A DNA stretch of 64,000 nucleotides from an uncultured Lachnospiraceae bacterium (GTDB lineage: Bacteria > Bacillota > Clostridia > Lachnospirales > Lachnospiraceae), in NCBI GenBank assembly GCA_910577275.1, contig CAJTMW010000008.1, positions 127,996 to 191,995 on the forward strand, in the 5' to 3' direction. Made by a program: the position numbers and the translations under genes. Below are positions 1 to 8,645 of the stretch, piece after piece. Within the stretch, counting starts at the first letter, position 1. Each line of letters begins with the position of its first letter. The notes under the pieces were generated by a model. That model was not told the DNA's origin and did not search any database. It saw only the letters and a list, made by a program, of their open reading frames with translations.

Positions 1-1591
1 TCGTAACCGCCTCAATAAATCCCTTAAACAGAGGGTGAGGTCTGTTCGGTCTTGACTTCAATTCAGGATGCCCCTGAGTGGCGAGGAAAAACGGATGGTC
101 GGTGAGCTCGCACATTTCAATGATACGTCCATCGGGCGAATGGCCGGAAAGCTTCATGCCGTGTTCGGTAAGAACCGTCCGAAAGTCGTTGTTGACTTCA
201 TAGCGGTGTCTGTGACGCTCATGAATCACTTCTTCCCCGTATAATTTGTAAGCAAGGGAGGTCTTGTCCAGCTCACAGGGATAAGAGCCGAGCCGTAAGG
301 TGCCTCCGATATCCTCCACACCGTTCTGGTCCGGCATAAGCGCAATCACCGGATGAGAAGTGGAAGGGTCAAGCTCGATGCTGTTTGCATCATTATAGCC
401 CACCACATTGCGGGCGAATTCCACAATGGCAAGCTGCATGCCAAGACAGAGCCCCAGGAAAGGAAGCCTGTGGGTTCTTGCGTAGCGAATCGCACAAATC
501 TTGCCTTCGATGCCGCGGGGGCCGAAGCCGCCGGGAACAAGAATTCCGCTGACGTCCTTAAAGAGCCCGTCCGCAGTTTCCTCCGTCACCAGCTCGGAAT
601 CAATCCATTTGATATTTACGGTGACGCGGTTGGAAATGCCGCCGTGCTTTAAAGCCTCCACAACACTGATATAAGCGTCGTGAAGCTGTACGTACTTTCC
701 TACCAGCGCAACGGTCACTTCCCCGACGGGCGTACGCAGGGATTCCACCATTGCTTTCCAGTCCGTAAGGTCCGGTTCGGGGCAGGCCAGATTCAGGCAT
801 TCGCAGGCAACCTGCGCCAAATGCTCGTTTTCCATGGCAAGAGGAGCTTCGTATAAATATTCCACATCCAGATTCTGCAGTACGTGGTTGTTGGGCACGT
901 TGCAGAAAAGGGCAATTTTATCCTTGATACTCTGGCTTAAAGGATATTCGCTCCGACACACGATAATGTCGGGACGGATACCCATTCCCTGCAGTTCCTT
1001 GACGCTGGCCTGGGTAGGCTTGGTCTTCATCTCCTGAGACGCTTTCAGGTAGGGAATCAGGGTCACGTGAATCAAAATTGCATTTTCATGCCCGATTTCA
1101 TGCTGAAACTGGCGAATAGATTCAAGGAAAGGCTGGCTTTCTATGTCGCCGACAGTGCCGCCCACTTCGATAATGGCGATTCGAGTTTCTTCATCTGTGA
1201 AATTGCGGTAGAAACGGCTCTTGATTTCGTTGGTGATATGAGGGATTACCTGAACGGTTCCCCCGCCATAGTCGCCCCGGCGTTCCTTTTGGAGAACGCT
1301 CCAGTAAATCTTGCCCGTAGTCACATTGGAATTCTTGTCCAGATTTTCGTCGATAAATCGCTCATAGTGTCCAAGGTCCAAATCTGTCTCGGTGCCATCC
1401 TCGGTCACGAAAACCTCTCCGTGCTGGATGGGGTTCATGGTTCCGGGGTCCATATTGATATAAGGGTCGAATTTCTGCATCGTCACCTTATATCCTCTTG
1501 CTTTAAGCAATCTACCTAAAGAAGCGGCTGTAATTCCCTTTCCCAAACCTGAAACAACGCCGCCTGTTACAAATACGTATTTTACTGCCAT
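1..1591 (-). CDS. pyrG: CTP synthase (3' end just outside the window)
   Basis: CTP synthase amidates UTP to CTP with glutamine and ATP, the last step of de novo pyrimidine nucleotide synthesis in the cytosol. The reverse strand starts MAVKYVFVTGGVVSGLGKG, the invariant N-terminus of the amidoligase domain. The far end reads ATQGHPELKSRPNRPHPLFK followed by GFIEAV, the C-terminus of the class I glutaminase domain. 530 codons lie in the window. The family is about 535 residues, so only a few residues are missing. The ATG at 1591 has GGAGG about 7 nt upstream. The gene is divergent from ftsH across 217 bp. Identification is firm. Confidence 0.97.
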   Translation of the reverse strand, partial: MAVKYVFVTGGVVSGLGKGITAASLGRLLKARGYKVTMQKFDPYINMDPGTMNPIQHGEVFVTEDGTETDLDLGHYERFIDENLDKNSNVTTGKIYWSVLQKERRGDYGGGTVQVIPHITNEIKSRFYRNFTDEETRIAIIEVGGTVGDIESQPFLESIRQFQHEIGHENAILIHVTLIPYLKASQEMKTKPTQASVKELQGMGIRPDIIVCRSEYPLSQSIKDKIALFCNVPNNHVLQNLDVEYLYEAPLAMENEHLAQVACECLNLACPEPDLTDWKAMVESLRTPVGEVTVALVGKYVQLHDAYISVVEALKHGGISNRVTVNIKWIDSELVTEETADGLFKDVSGILVPGGFGPRGIEGKICAIRYARTHRLPFLGLCLGMQLAIVEFARNVVGYNDANSIELDPSTSHPVIALMPDQNGVEDIGGTLRLGSYPCELDKTSLAYKLYGEEVIHERHRHRYEVNNDFRTVLTEHGMKLSGHSPDGRIIEMCELTDHPFFLATQGHPELKSRPNRPHPLFKGFIEAVT

Positions 1592-1625
1592 AGCATTTCC
1601 TCCAAAATGAAACAAATCATTTCTT

Positions 1626-1631
1626 ATTATA
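1626..1631 (-). promoter_or_regulatory. candidate -10 box for pyrG
   Basis: TATAAT on the minus strand, about 35 nt upstream of the pyrG ATG. No good -35 hexamer sits at 17 +/- 1 bp (only TAGATT-like), so this is a weak call. Confidence 0.4.
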
Positions 1632-1728
1632 CAATGGAAGTAAAAGAAAAATCTACTGTAAAAACAGAAATAAAAATAAAAATTTAAGAAAAGTTTTAGA
1701 CAATCACAGATAATTCATAATCTTCTTA

Positions 1729-1757
1729 TTGATTTATATTTTTTCAATCACTATAAT
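1729..1757 (+). promoter_or_regulatory. sigma-A-type promoter of ftsH
   Basis: TTGATT (1729-1734), 17-bp spacer, TATAAT (1752-1757). Transcription would start near 1764. That is only a few bases before an in-frame ATG at 1767, so the downstream ATG at 1809 is the more likely translation start. Confidence 0.7.
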
Positions 1758-1808
1758 GGAAGAGATATGGAAGAAAGAAAAATAAAAGAAAACAGACGGG
1801 GAAATACG

Positions 1809-4184
1809 ATGAGTGAAAATAACCTGAATCAATATGACGGCGGCCGGGGTGGAAACAACGGGGCGCCGGGGAACGGAAACGGCGGAGCCGGGGGACCAGG
1901 CGGCCCGAACAAGGACTCGAGAAGGCAGAACATCATTATGTTCGTCATTGCGGCGCTTTTGTCGCTCCTTATGGTGAGCGCCTTTGTAAAGCTGATTACC
2001 GGAGACTCCGAGGAGGAAATTTCTTATAACGAATTTATCCAGATGCTGGATGAGAAAAAGATTGAATCTGTAGTGATAGGGGGCGACAGGATTTATATTG
2101 AACCCAAATCGGAAAAAAATTCCCAGTCGCCGATTCTGTATATGTATGGAATGAATTCCATGGTGAGCTATTATACCGGCAAAATCGAGGACGATGACAC
2201 GCTGACGGCACGGCTTCTTGAGGCGGATGTGGAAGTAAAGGGGCAGGTGGCTGACGGCACGGGCACACTGATTAGCTTTCTGCTGTCCTATGTTTTCCCT
2301 TTTGTACTTATGTGGGGGCTGCTCAGCCTTCTTTTCCGTAAAATGTCCAAGGGCGGCGGCCCTATGGGCGTGGGACGGAGCACAGCCAAGGTTTATGTCC
2401 AGCGGGAAACGGGGATTACCTTCAAGGACGTGGCGGGCGAGGACGAAGCCAAGGAATCCTTACAGGAGGTGGTGGATTTTCTGCACAATCCCGGAAAATA
2501 TGTGCAGATTGGCGCCAAGCTCCCCAAGGGTGCGCTTCTGGTAGGCCCTCCCGGAACAGGAAAGACGCTGCTGGCAAAGGCGGTGGCAGGCGAGGCGAAG
2601 GTGCCCTTTTTCTCTCTTTCCGGCTCGGACTTCATTGAACTGTATGTGGGCGTGGGCGCTTCCAGAGTGAGGGATTTGTTTAAGGAAGCCACCAAGAACG
2701 CTCCCTGTATCATATTTATCGATGAGATTGACGCCATTGGCCGCAGCCGCGACAGCAAATACGGCGGCGGTAACGAGGAGCGGGAGCAGACCCTGAATCA
2801 GCTTCTCTCGGAGATGGACGGTTTTGACACCTCCAAGGGGATTCTGGTCCTGGGCGCTACCAACAGGCCGGAGATACTGGATAAGGCGCTTCTTCGTCCG
2901 GGGCGGTTTGACAGAAGAATTATTGTGGATAAGCCGGATTTAAAGGGAAGGGTGGAAATTTTAAAGGTGCACGCCAAGGATGTCCATTTGGATGAAAGCG
3001 TGGATTTGGACGCCATTGCCCTTGCCACCAGCGGCGCGGTGGGCGCGGATTTGGCGAATATGATAAACGAGGCGGCCATCAACGCGGTACAGCACGGCAG
3101 GGAGTATGTGACTCAGAAGGATTTGTTCGACGCGGTAGAGCAGGTGCTGGTGGGAAAAGAAAAGAAAGACCGAATCATGAGCAAGGAGGAACGCAAGATT
3201 GTATCCTATCATGAGGTGGGTCATGCGCTAATCAGCGCTTTGCAGAAAAATTCGGAGCCGGTGCAGAAAATCACCATTGTTCCCCGGACCATGGGAGCGC
3301 TGGGGTATGTGATGCATGTGCCCGAGGAGGAAAAGTACCTTCAGACGGAAGCCGAGCTTCACGACAGGCTGGTGAGCCTCCTTGGCGGCCGGGCGGCGGA
3401 GGAGCTTGTATTTGGAAATGTTACTACCGGGGCGGCCAATGATATTGAGCAGGCCACGAATATTGTGACGAACATGATTACCCGCTTTGGTATGAGCAGG
3501 CGTTTCGGGCTGATGGGGCTGGCCACGGTGGAAAGCGAATATTTAGGCGGCGGCGCAAGGCTGACCTGCAGCGACAGGACGGCTGCCGATGTGGATACGG
3601 AAGTGATGGAAACCTTAAAGTGCTGTTATGACGAGGCCAAGGAGCTTCTCTCCGGCAACAGGGAGCTGATGGATAAGCTGGCGGCTCATCTGATAGAAAA
3701 GGAAACCATCAGCGGCAAGGAATTTATGAAGATTTACCGGAAGGAAAAAGGGCTTCCCGAGCCTGTGGAGGGCGAGGAAGAAGGGGACAAGGACAAGGCG
3801 CAAAAGAAAGAGGAAACCGGCGCCAAAAGTATGGAAAAGCCGTCTGACGCTCCGGCAATAAGCGGGAACGCGCAGGATACGGATTCTGAGAACAAAGCGG
3901 CGCAGGCAAATCCCTTTGCCGGTTTTGGGGAAAGCAGAGAAAGCGGAGCTGCGGCATCAGGAGACGTATCGGGCAAAGGCGGAGCTGCGGAGTCAGGAGA
4001 CGTATTGGGCAAAGGCGGAGCTGCGGAGTCAGGAGATGTATCGGGAAAAGGCGGAGCTGCGGCATCAGGAGATGTATCGGGTGAAAGCGGAGCTTCTGCG
4101 TCAGGCGATGCATCAGGCAACAGCGCGCAGAGTGAAAACAAAGTAACCGGGCGTTTTTCCAACGCACCGTCCGACTGGTTTTAG
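1809..4184 (+). CDS. ftsH: ATP-dependent zinc metalloprotease FtsH
   Basis: Membrane-anchored AAA+ protease that degrades misassembled membrane and short-lived regulatory proteins. Residue numbers are for the ATG at 1809. They show a Gly/Asn-rich cytosolic tail, a membrane segment near 40-60, the FtsH extracellular domain, a second membrane segment near 155-175, Walker A GPPGTGKT (246-253), Walker B IIFIDEIDA, and the zinc site HEVGH (468-472). The C-terminal ~120 residues are low complexity and contain five 12-residue repeats. An alternative ATG at 1767 would add 14 residues but lies almost at the predicted transcription start. The 1809 start has GGGGA upstream. At 791 aa it is longer than typical FtsH (about 600-650) because of both tails. 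Confidence 0.95.
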   Translation: MSENNLNQYDGGRGGNNGAPGNGNGGAGGPGGPNKDSRRQNIIMFVIAALLSLLMVSAFVKLITGDSEEEISYNEFIQMLDEKKIESVVIGGDRIYIEPKSEKNSQSPILYMYGMNSMVSYYTGKIEDDDTLTARLLEADVEVKGQVADGTGTLISFLLSYVFPFVLMWGLLSLLFRKMSKGGGPMGVGRSTAKVYVQRETGITFKDVAGEDEAKESLQEVVDFLHNPGKYVQIGAKLPKGALLVGPPGTGKTLLAKAVAGEAKVPFFSLSGSDFIELYVGVGASRVRDLFKEATKNAPCIIFIDEIDAIGRSRDSKYGGGNEEREQTLNQLLSEMDGFDTSKGILVLGATNRPEILDKALLRPGRFDRRIIVDKPDLKGRVEILKVHAKDVHLDESVDLDAIALATSGAVGADLANMINEAAINAVQHGREYVTQKDLFDAVEQVLVGKEKKDRIMSKEERKIVSYHEVGHALISALQKNSEPVQKITIVPRTMGALGYVMHVPEEEKYLQTEAELHDRLVSLLGGRAAEELVFGNVTTGAANDIEQATNIVTNMITRFGMSRRFGLMGLATVESEYLGGGARLTCSDRTAADVDTEVMETLKCCYDEAKELLSGNRELMDKLAAHLIEKETISGKEFMKIYRKEKGLPEPVEGEEEGDKDKAQKKEETGAKSMEKPSDAPAISGNAQDTDSENKAAQANPFAGFGESRESGAAASGDVSGKGGAAESGDVLGKGGAAESGDVSGKGGAAASGDVSGESGASASGDASGNSAQSENKVTGRFSNAPSDWF
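3945..4124 (+). repeat. five 36-bp in-frame tandem repeats in the ftsH tail
   Basis: Five consecutive 36-bp units encode GAAASGDVSGKG-type 12-mers. The last unit, GASASGDASGNS, is the most diverged. The repeat keeps the reading frame and encodes a Gly/Ala/Ser-rich, weakly charged linker at the cytosolic C-terminus. Units 2-4 are nearly identical at the DNA level, which suggests recent slippage. Confidence 0.9.
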
Positions 4185-4204
4185 GAATTGATAAGCATAC
4201 AGAA

Positions 4205-4253
4205 AAGGACATCATTACAGGGCAAAAGTCCATAAATAATGATGTCCTTATTT
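4205..4253 (+). terminator. hairpin terminator after ftsH
   Basis: Perfect 13-bp stem (AAGGACATCATTA at 4205-4217 with its complement at 4237-4249), 19-nt loop, then ATTTC. It lies between the ftsH stop and the uvrC ribosome binding site, so some read-through into uvrC is possible. Confidence 0.7.
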
Positions 4254-4270
4254 CGCTGTGGAGGTTTGGT

Positions 4271-6142
4271 ATGTTCGACATTCAGGAAGAATTAAAGAAA
4301 CTCCCCAATTGTCCGGGAGTCTACATTATGCATGACGAGAAGGACGCCATCATTTATGTGGGAAAGGCGGTGAATCTTCACAACCGCGTCCGCTCCTATT
4401 TCCGCAAAAATATCGGGAGGGGCCCTCAGATAGATAAAATGGTAACGCTTATCAGCCGGTTCGAGTATATTGTCACCGATTCCGAGCTGGAGGCTCTGGT
4501 GCTGGAAAACAATCTGATTAAGGAGCACAGCCCCAAGTACAACACGCTGCTCAAGGACGACAAGACCTACCCTTACATCAAGGTTACCATGGGGGAAAGC
4601 TATCCGAGGGTGCTTTTTTCCAGACAGATGAAGAAGGACCGTTCCAGGTATTTCGGACCTTACAGCGGCGCGGCGAAGGTGAAGGAAACCATTGACCTAA
4701 TCAACAAGCTTTATCAGCTCCGCACCTGCAATAAAAACCTCCCGAGAGACTGCGGGAACGAGAGGGCGTGTCTGAACTACCACATTAAACAATGCCTTGC
4801 GCCCTGCCAGGGAAACATCACGGAGGAAGAATATCAGGCGCAGGTGAAAAAAGCGCTGGATTTTCTGAACGGCAGTTATCAGGATACCCTGAAAGATTTA
4901 GGGGAGAAAATGCAGGCGGCGGCGGAAAATCTGGAATTTGAGGAGGCAGCAAGGTACAGGGATTTATATAACAGCGTCAATGAAATTGCGACCAGACAGA
5001 AAATCACGGACAGCGACGGGGAGGACAAGGATATCATTGCTCTGGCCGCCGACGAGCGGGACGCCGTGGTTCAGGTTTTCTTTGTGCGTGACGGAAAGCT
5101 CATCGGCAGGGAACATTTCTATATGACACATGTGTCGGAAACTCCAAGAGCGCAGATACTCCTTGATTTTGTGAAGCAGTTTTATGCGGGCACGCCCTTT
5201 ATCCCCAGAGAGCTGATGCTGCAGGAGGCCATCGAGGATATGGAGGTTATCGAACAGTGGCTCACCAGAAGAAAAGGCAGCCGGGTTTATATCAAGGTGC
5301 CCAAAATCGGCTATAAGGAAAAGCTGGTGGAGCTGGCGGCCAAAAACGCCATGCTGGTCTTAAGCCAGGACAAGGAGCGTATCCGCCGGGAGGAAGGGAG
5401 AACTATCGGCGCGGTGAAGGAGATTGCAGCCCTTCTCGGCCTTTCCGAGGTGAGCCGGATGGAGGCTTTCGACATCTCCAATATCAGCGGCTTTGCCAAC
5501 GTGGGCTCCATGATTGTCTATGAAAAAGGGAAGCCGAAACGCAGCGATTACAGAAAATTTCGGATTAAAACGGTTTCCGGTCCGGACGATTATGCGTGTA
5601 TGAAGGAGGTTTTAACCAGAAGATTTGTCCACGGCATGGAGGAGCAGAAGGTTCTGGAGGATAAGGAGCTGGAAAAGGAGTTCGGCAGCTTTACGAAGTT
5701 TCCCGATTTGCTTCTCATGGACGGCGGAAAGGGGCAGGTGAATATTGCCCTCCAGGTTTTAAACGAGCTGCATCTGAATATTCCGGTGTGCGGCATGGTG
5801 AAGGACGACAACCATAACACCAGAGGACTTTATTATAATAATGAAGAAATACAGATTGACAGATACAGCGAGGGCTTTAAGCTGATTACCCGGATTCAGG
5901 ACGAGGCCCACAGGTTTGCCATCGAGTACCATCGCTCCCTCCGTTCCAAAGCCCAGGTGCAGTCGGTTCTGGAGGGCATTCCCGGCGTGGGACCCTCGAG
6001 GAGAAAGGCGTTGATGCGCAGGTTTAAATCCATAGAGGAGATTAAAAACGCAGAGGTGGAGGCGCTGGCGGGCGTGGACGAAATACCGGAGTCGGTGGCA
6101 AGGGGGATTTATGAGTTTTTCCATGAGAAGGAACGTGGCTAA
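4271..6142 (+). CDS. uvrC: UvrABC nucleotide excision repair subunit C
   Basis: Endonuclease that makes both incisions around a UvrB-marked lesion. The N-terminal GIY-YIG nuclease is clear (CPGVYIMHDEKDAIIYVGKA, residues 14-33). The UVR motif for UvrB contact lies near 200-235, the RNase H-like second nuclease is in the middle and C-terminal part (LLLMDGGKGQVNIA), and a helix-hairpin-helix pair closes the protein (GIPGVGPSRRKALM). At 623 aa it is full length. The start ATG has GAGG upstream. Confidence 0.97.
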   Translation: MFDIQEELKKLPNCPGVYIMHDEKDAIIYVGKAVNLHNRVRSYFRKNIGRGPQIDKMVTLISRFEYIVTDSELEALVLENNLIKEHSPKYNTLLKDDKTYPYIKVTMGESYPRVLFSRQMKKDRSRYFGPYSGAAKVKETIDLINKLYQLRTCNKNLPRDCGNERACLNYHIKQCLAPCQGNITEEEYQAQVKKALDFLNGSYQDTLKDLGEKMQAAAENLEFEEAARYRDLYNSVNEIATRQKITDSDGEDKDIIALAADERDAVVQVFFVRDGKLIGREHFYMTHVSETPRAQILLDFVKQFYAGTPFIPRELMLQEAIEDMEVIEQWLTRRKGSRVYIKVPKIGYKEKLVELAAKNAMLVLSQDKERIRREEGRTIGAVKEIAALLGLSEVSRMEAFDISNISGFANVGSMIVYEKGKPKRSDYRKFRIKTVSGPDDYACMKEVLTRRFVHGMEEQKVLEDKELEKEFGSFTKFPDLLLMDGGKGQVNIALQVLNELHLNIPVCGMVKDDNHNTRGLYYNNEEIQIDRYSEGFKLITRIQDEAHRFAIEYHRSLRSKAQVQSVLEGIPGVGPSRRKALMRRFKSIEEIKNAEVEALAGVDEIPESVARGIYEFFHEKERG

Positions 6143-6170
6143 GGGGGGACGCGGAAAGGAAGGGGAGTAT

Positions 6171-6260
6171 CCTTCGTCGCCGCGCTTTCGCTCTATAAAA
6201 ACGTAGCGGTGGTAAGTTCGCAAGTTGCGTTTTTATAGAGCGAGAGCGTGGCGACGAAGG
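6171..6260. repeat. long inverted repeat between uvrC and hprK
   Basis: Arms of 33 nt (6171-6203 and 6228-6260) around a 24-nt loop. The two DNA mismatches are both G:T, so the transcript would form an unbroken 33-bp helix. There is no T-run after it, so it is not a standard terminator. It could be a palindromic element or an RNA processing or stability hairpin. Confidence 0.85.
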
Positions 6261-6304
6261 AAGTCAGCAGCGTTCTGAGCGTGCCTACGTGCCTGAATGC
6301 CCTA

Positions 6305-6333
6305 TTGAGAAAATTTCATTTATATGTTACACT
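6305..6333 (+). promoter_or_regulatory. promoter of hprK
   Basis: TTGAGA, 17-bp spacer, TACACT, ending about 32 nt before the hprK ATG and downstream of the long inverted repeat. Confidence 0.55.
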
Positions 6334-6365
6334 TACACTAGAAAAACGGTAGAAAAGGAGCGGTC

Positions 6366-7313
6366 ATGGCAAGTGTAAAGTTGCAACAGATTATTGAAAA
6401 AATGAAGCTGGAAAACGTGACGCCGGAGCTGGATATCTCAAAGATTAAGCTTACCAAGCCGGACATTAACCGGCCGGCATTGCAGCTGGCAGGCTATTTT
6501 GAGCATTTCGAGGCAATCAGAATACAGATTATCGGTTTTGTGGAGTACAGCTATATGAAGGCGCTGCCCGAGGAGCGCCAGCAGGAGATTTACAGAAAGT
6601 TTCTATCCTTCGATATCCCTGCAATTGTGTTCTGCAGAGACCTGGAACCGGATGACCTTTTCAAGCAGATTGCAATGGAAAATGAAATTCCCCTTTTGAA
6701 AACACAGAAGGCCACTTCCGCGTTTACTGCCGAGATTATCAAATGGCTGAATGTGCGGCTGGCGCCCTGTATCTCCGTTCACGGCGTACTGGTGGATATT
6801 TACGGCGAGGGCGTTTTAATTACGGGGGAGAGCGGCATCGGCAAATCCGAGGCGGCTCTGGAGCTGATTAAGAGGGGGCACCGTCTGGTGACTGACGACG
6901 CGGTTGAAATCCGACGGGTGAGCGAAGAAACGCTGGTGGGCTCCGCACCCGATATTACCAAGCACTTTATCGAGCTTCGGGGTATCGGCATCGTGGACGT
7001 AAAGACTCTTTTCGGTGTGTCCAGCGTCAAGGATACCCAGAACATTGACCTGGTGATTCGCCTTGAGGACTGGGACAAGGAAAAGGAATACGACAGGCTT
7101 GGCCTTGAGGAGGAATACACGGAATTTCTGGGGATTAAGGTGGTGTGCCACAACATTCCCATCCGTCCGGGAAGAAATCTTGCAATTATCTGCGAGTCTG
7201 CGGCCATTAACCACCGCCAGAAAAGAATGGGCTACAACGCGGCGCAGGAGTTATACCGGAGGGTGCAGGAGTCCCTTGCGAAGCGGCGGCTCGAGGCGGA
7301 GGACGATTATTAA
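6366..7313 (+). CDS. hprK: HPr kinase/phosphorylase
   Basis: Bifunctional sensor enzyme that phosphorylates and dephosphorylates Ser46 of HPr and Crh, linking glycolytic state to CcpA-dependent catabolite control. The catalytic His lies in SVHGVLVD (His139), the P-loop GESGIGKS at 154-161, and the signature RGIGIVDVKTLFG follows. At 315 aa it is the normal length. AAGGAG precedes the ATG. It is encoded 4 kb upstream of a Crh-type substrate. Confidence 0.96.
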   Translation: MASVKLQQIIEKMKLENVTPELDISKIKLTKPDINRPALQLAGYFEHFEAIRIQIIGFVEYSYMKALPEERQQEIYRKFLSFDIPAIVFCRDLEPDDLFKQIAMENEIPLLKTQKATSAFTAEIIKWLNVRLAPCISVHGVLVDIYGEGVLITGESGIGKSEAALELIKRGHRLVTDDAVEIRRVSEETLVGSAPDITKHFIELRGIGIVDVKTLFGVSSVKDTQNIDLVIRLEDWDKEKEYDRLGLEEEYTEFLGIKVVCHNIPIRPGRNLAIICESAAINHRQKRMGYNAAQELYRRVQESLAKRRLEAEDDY

Positions 7314-7326
7314 CGTTTTGGGCAGT

Positions 7327-7383
7327 TTTTGCTTTGGCAAATTTTGCTTTGGCAATTTTTGCTTTGGCAAATTTTGCCAAGCC
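7327..7383 (+). repeat. 15-bp tandem repeats behind hprK
   Basis: Three units of TTTTGCTTTGGCAAA with exact 15-bp period (7327, 7342, 7357), followed by TTTTGCCAAGCC. The final GCCAA complements the TTGGC of the preceding units, so alternative hairpins can form right after the hprK stop codon. It may act as a terminator-like or mRNA-end structure, but no function is proven. Confidence 0.75.
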
Positions 7384-7387
7384 ATTC

Positions 7388-7445
7388 ATAAGTCACCAGA
7401 TTATACGTTATGACTTATAATATCATGAATCGGCTGGTGACTTAT
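7388..7445. repeat. 12-bp-stem hairpin downstream of hprK
   Basis: ATAAGTCACCAG (7388-7399) pairs perfectly with CTGGTGACTTAT (7434-7445). The left arm lies inside a motif CCATTCATAAGTC that recurs at 8555, in front of murB. Confidence 0.7.
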
Positions 7446-7468
7446 TTCATGTCGGGCGTCCGCCCTAT

Positions 7469-7533
7469 AGAATTGAATGCACAATTTGTCCTTGGTGAGC
7501 AAGCTCCCACGTACAAATTGTACATTCAATTCT
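7469..7533. repeat. 21-bp-stem hairpin upstream of glcK
   Basis: Arms at 7469-7489 and 7513-7533 pair at 20 of 21 positions around a 23-nt loop. It lies in the leader of the glucokinase gene. It could be a terminator of the hprK unit, though no T-run follows, or a palindromic element. Confidence 0.7.
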
Positions 7534-7596
7534 GCATGGCAAACTTAAAATGCATAAAATAAAGAAACCATAATAAAAATAAAGGGAGGGATACTT

Positions 7597-8541
7597 ATGG
7601 GTAAGTATATTTTTGGCGTGGATATCGGGGGAACAACGGTTAAGCTGGGATTTTTCGACAGGGAGGGAACCCTTCTTGACAAGTGGGAAATCCCTACAAG
7701 AACAGAGGACGGCGGCTGTAACATTCTCCCGGATGTTGCGGAGAGCATCAGCGAAAAGCTGAAGGAAAAGGAAGTTGCCATAGAAGATGTGGCAGGCATT
7801 GGCGTGGGCGCGCCGGGGCCTATTGACGGCGAAGGCGTGGTACACAGAGCGGTGAATCTGGGATGGGGCGTTTTCAGCATCAAAAAGACGCTGGAGGATA
7901 TTCTTCATCTGCCGGTTATGGCAGGAAACGACGCCAACGTGGCGGCTCTGGGCGAAATGTGGAAGGGCGGCGGCAGAGGCAGCCGCGATATGATTATGGT
8001 AACCCTCGGAACCGGGGTCGGCGGCGGCATCATCACGAACGGAAGGATTTTGACCGGCGTTTGCGGCGCAGGCGGCGAAATCGGCCATGTGCATGTGGAG
8101 GATGCGGAAACGGAGAGCTGTAACTGCGGAAATTACGGGTGTCTTGAGCAGTACACTTCCGCGACAGGCATTACAAGGCTGGCGAACAAAAAGCTTGCGG
8201 GCTGTGATAAGGAAAGCGTCTTAAGAGGCGGCGAGGTTTCCGCCAAGACGGTTTTTGACGCTGTAAAGCAGAAGGATGCTCTTGCAATGGAGGTTGCGGA
8301 GGAATTCGGAAAATATTTGGGAGACGGTCTGGCGGTGATTGCCAGCGTAATCAATCCTGATACTATTGTAATCGGCGGCGGCGTTTCCAGAGCGGGAGAA
8401 ATCCTGATGGATTATATTAAGCCCCATTATGAGAAAAACGTGTTCCACGGAAGCAGGGAAGTGAAGTTTGCCCTTGCGACTCTTGGAAACGACGCGGGGA
8501 TTTACGGCTCCGCAAAGCTGGTTCTGGACGCTGTTGTGTAG
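7597..8541 (+). CDS. glcK: ROK-family glucokinase
   Basis: Phosphorylates intracellular glucose released by glycosidases. The N-terminal ATP-binding motif is FGVDIGGTTVKLG. The ROK zinc site appears as GHVHVE followed by CNCGNYGCLEQY. At 314 aa it is typical. GGGAGGG precedes the ATG. There is no N-terminal HTH, so it is an enzyme rather than a ROK repressor. It lies between hprK and murB. Confidence 0.92.
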   Translation: MGKYIFGVDIGGTTVKLGFFDREGTLLDKWEIPTRTEDGGCNILPDVAESISEKLKEKEVAIEDVAGIGVGAPGPIDGEGVVHRAVNLGWGVFSIKKTLEDILHLPVMAGNDANVAALGEMWKGGGRGSRDMIMVTLGTGVGGGIITNGRILTGVCGAGGEIGHVHVEDAETESCNCGNYGCLEQYTSATGITRLANKKLAGCDKESVLRGGEVSAKTVFDAVKQKDALAMEVAEEFGKYLGDGLAVIASVINPDTIVIGGGVSRAGEILMDYIKPHYEKNVFHGSREVKFALATLGNDAGIYGSAKLVLDAVV

Positions 8542-8645
8542 CAGCTCCTCCGTGCCATTCATAAGTCGCCGGATTGTATGTAATGGCTGAACAATCTGTT
8601 CTTTGTATTTTGCGGTATCGCAGGCAATGTGCCAGGGGAATAAAA

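Noticed and set aside
3734..4281. Long minus-strand reading frames opposite the ftsH tail
   Set aside because: They mirror the GC-rich repeat region of ftsH, are Pro/Ala-rich with no family resemblance, and lack ribosome binding sites.
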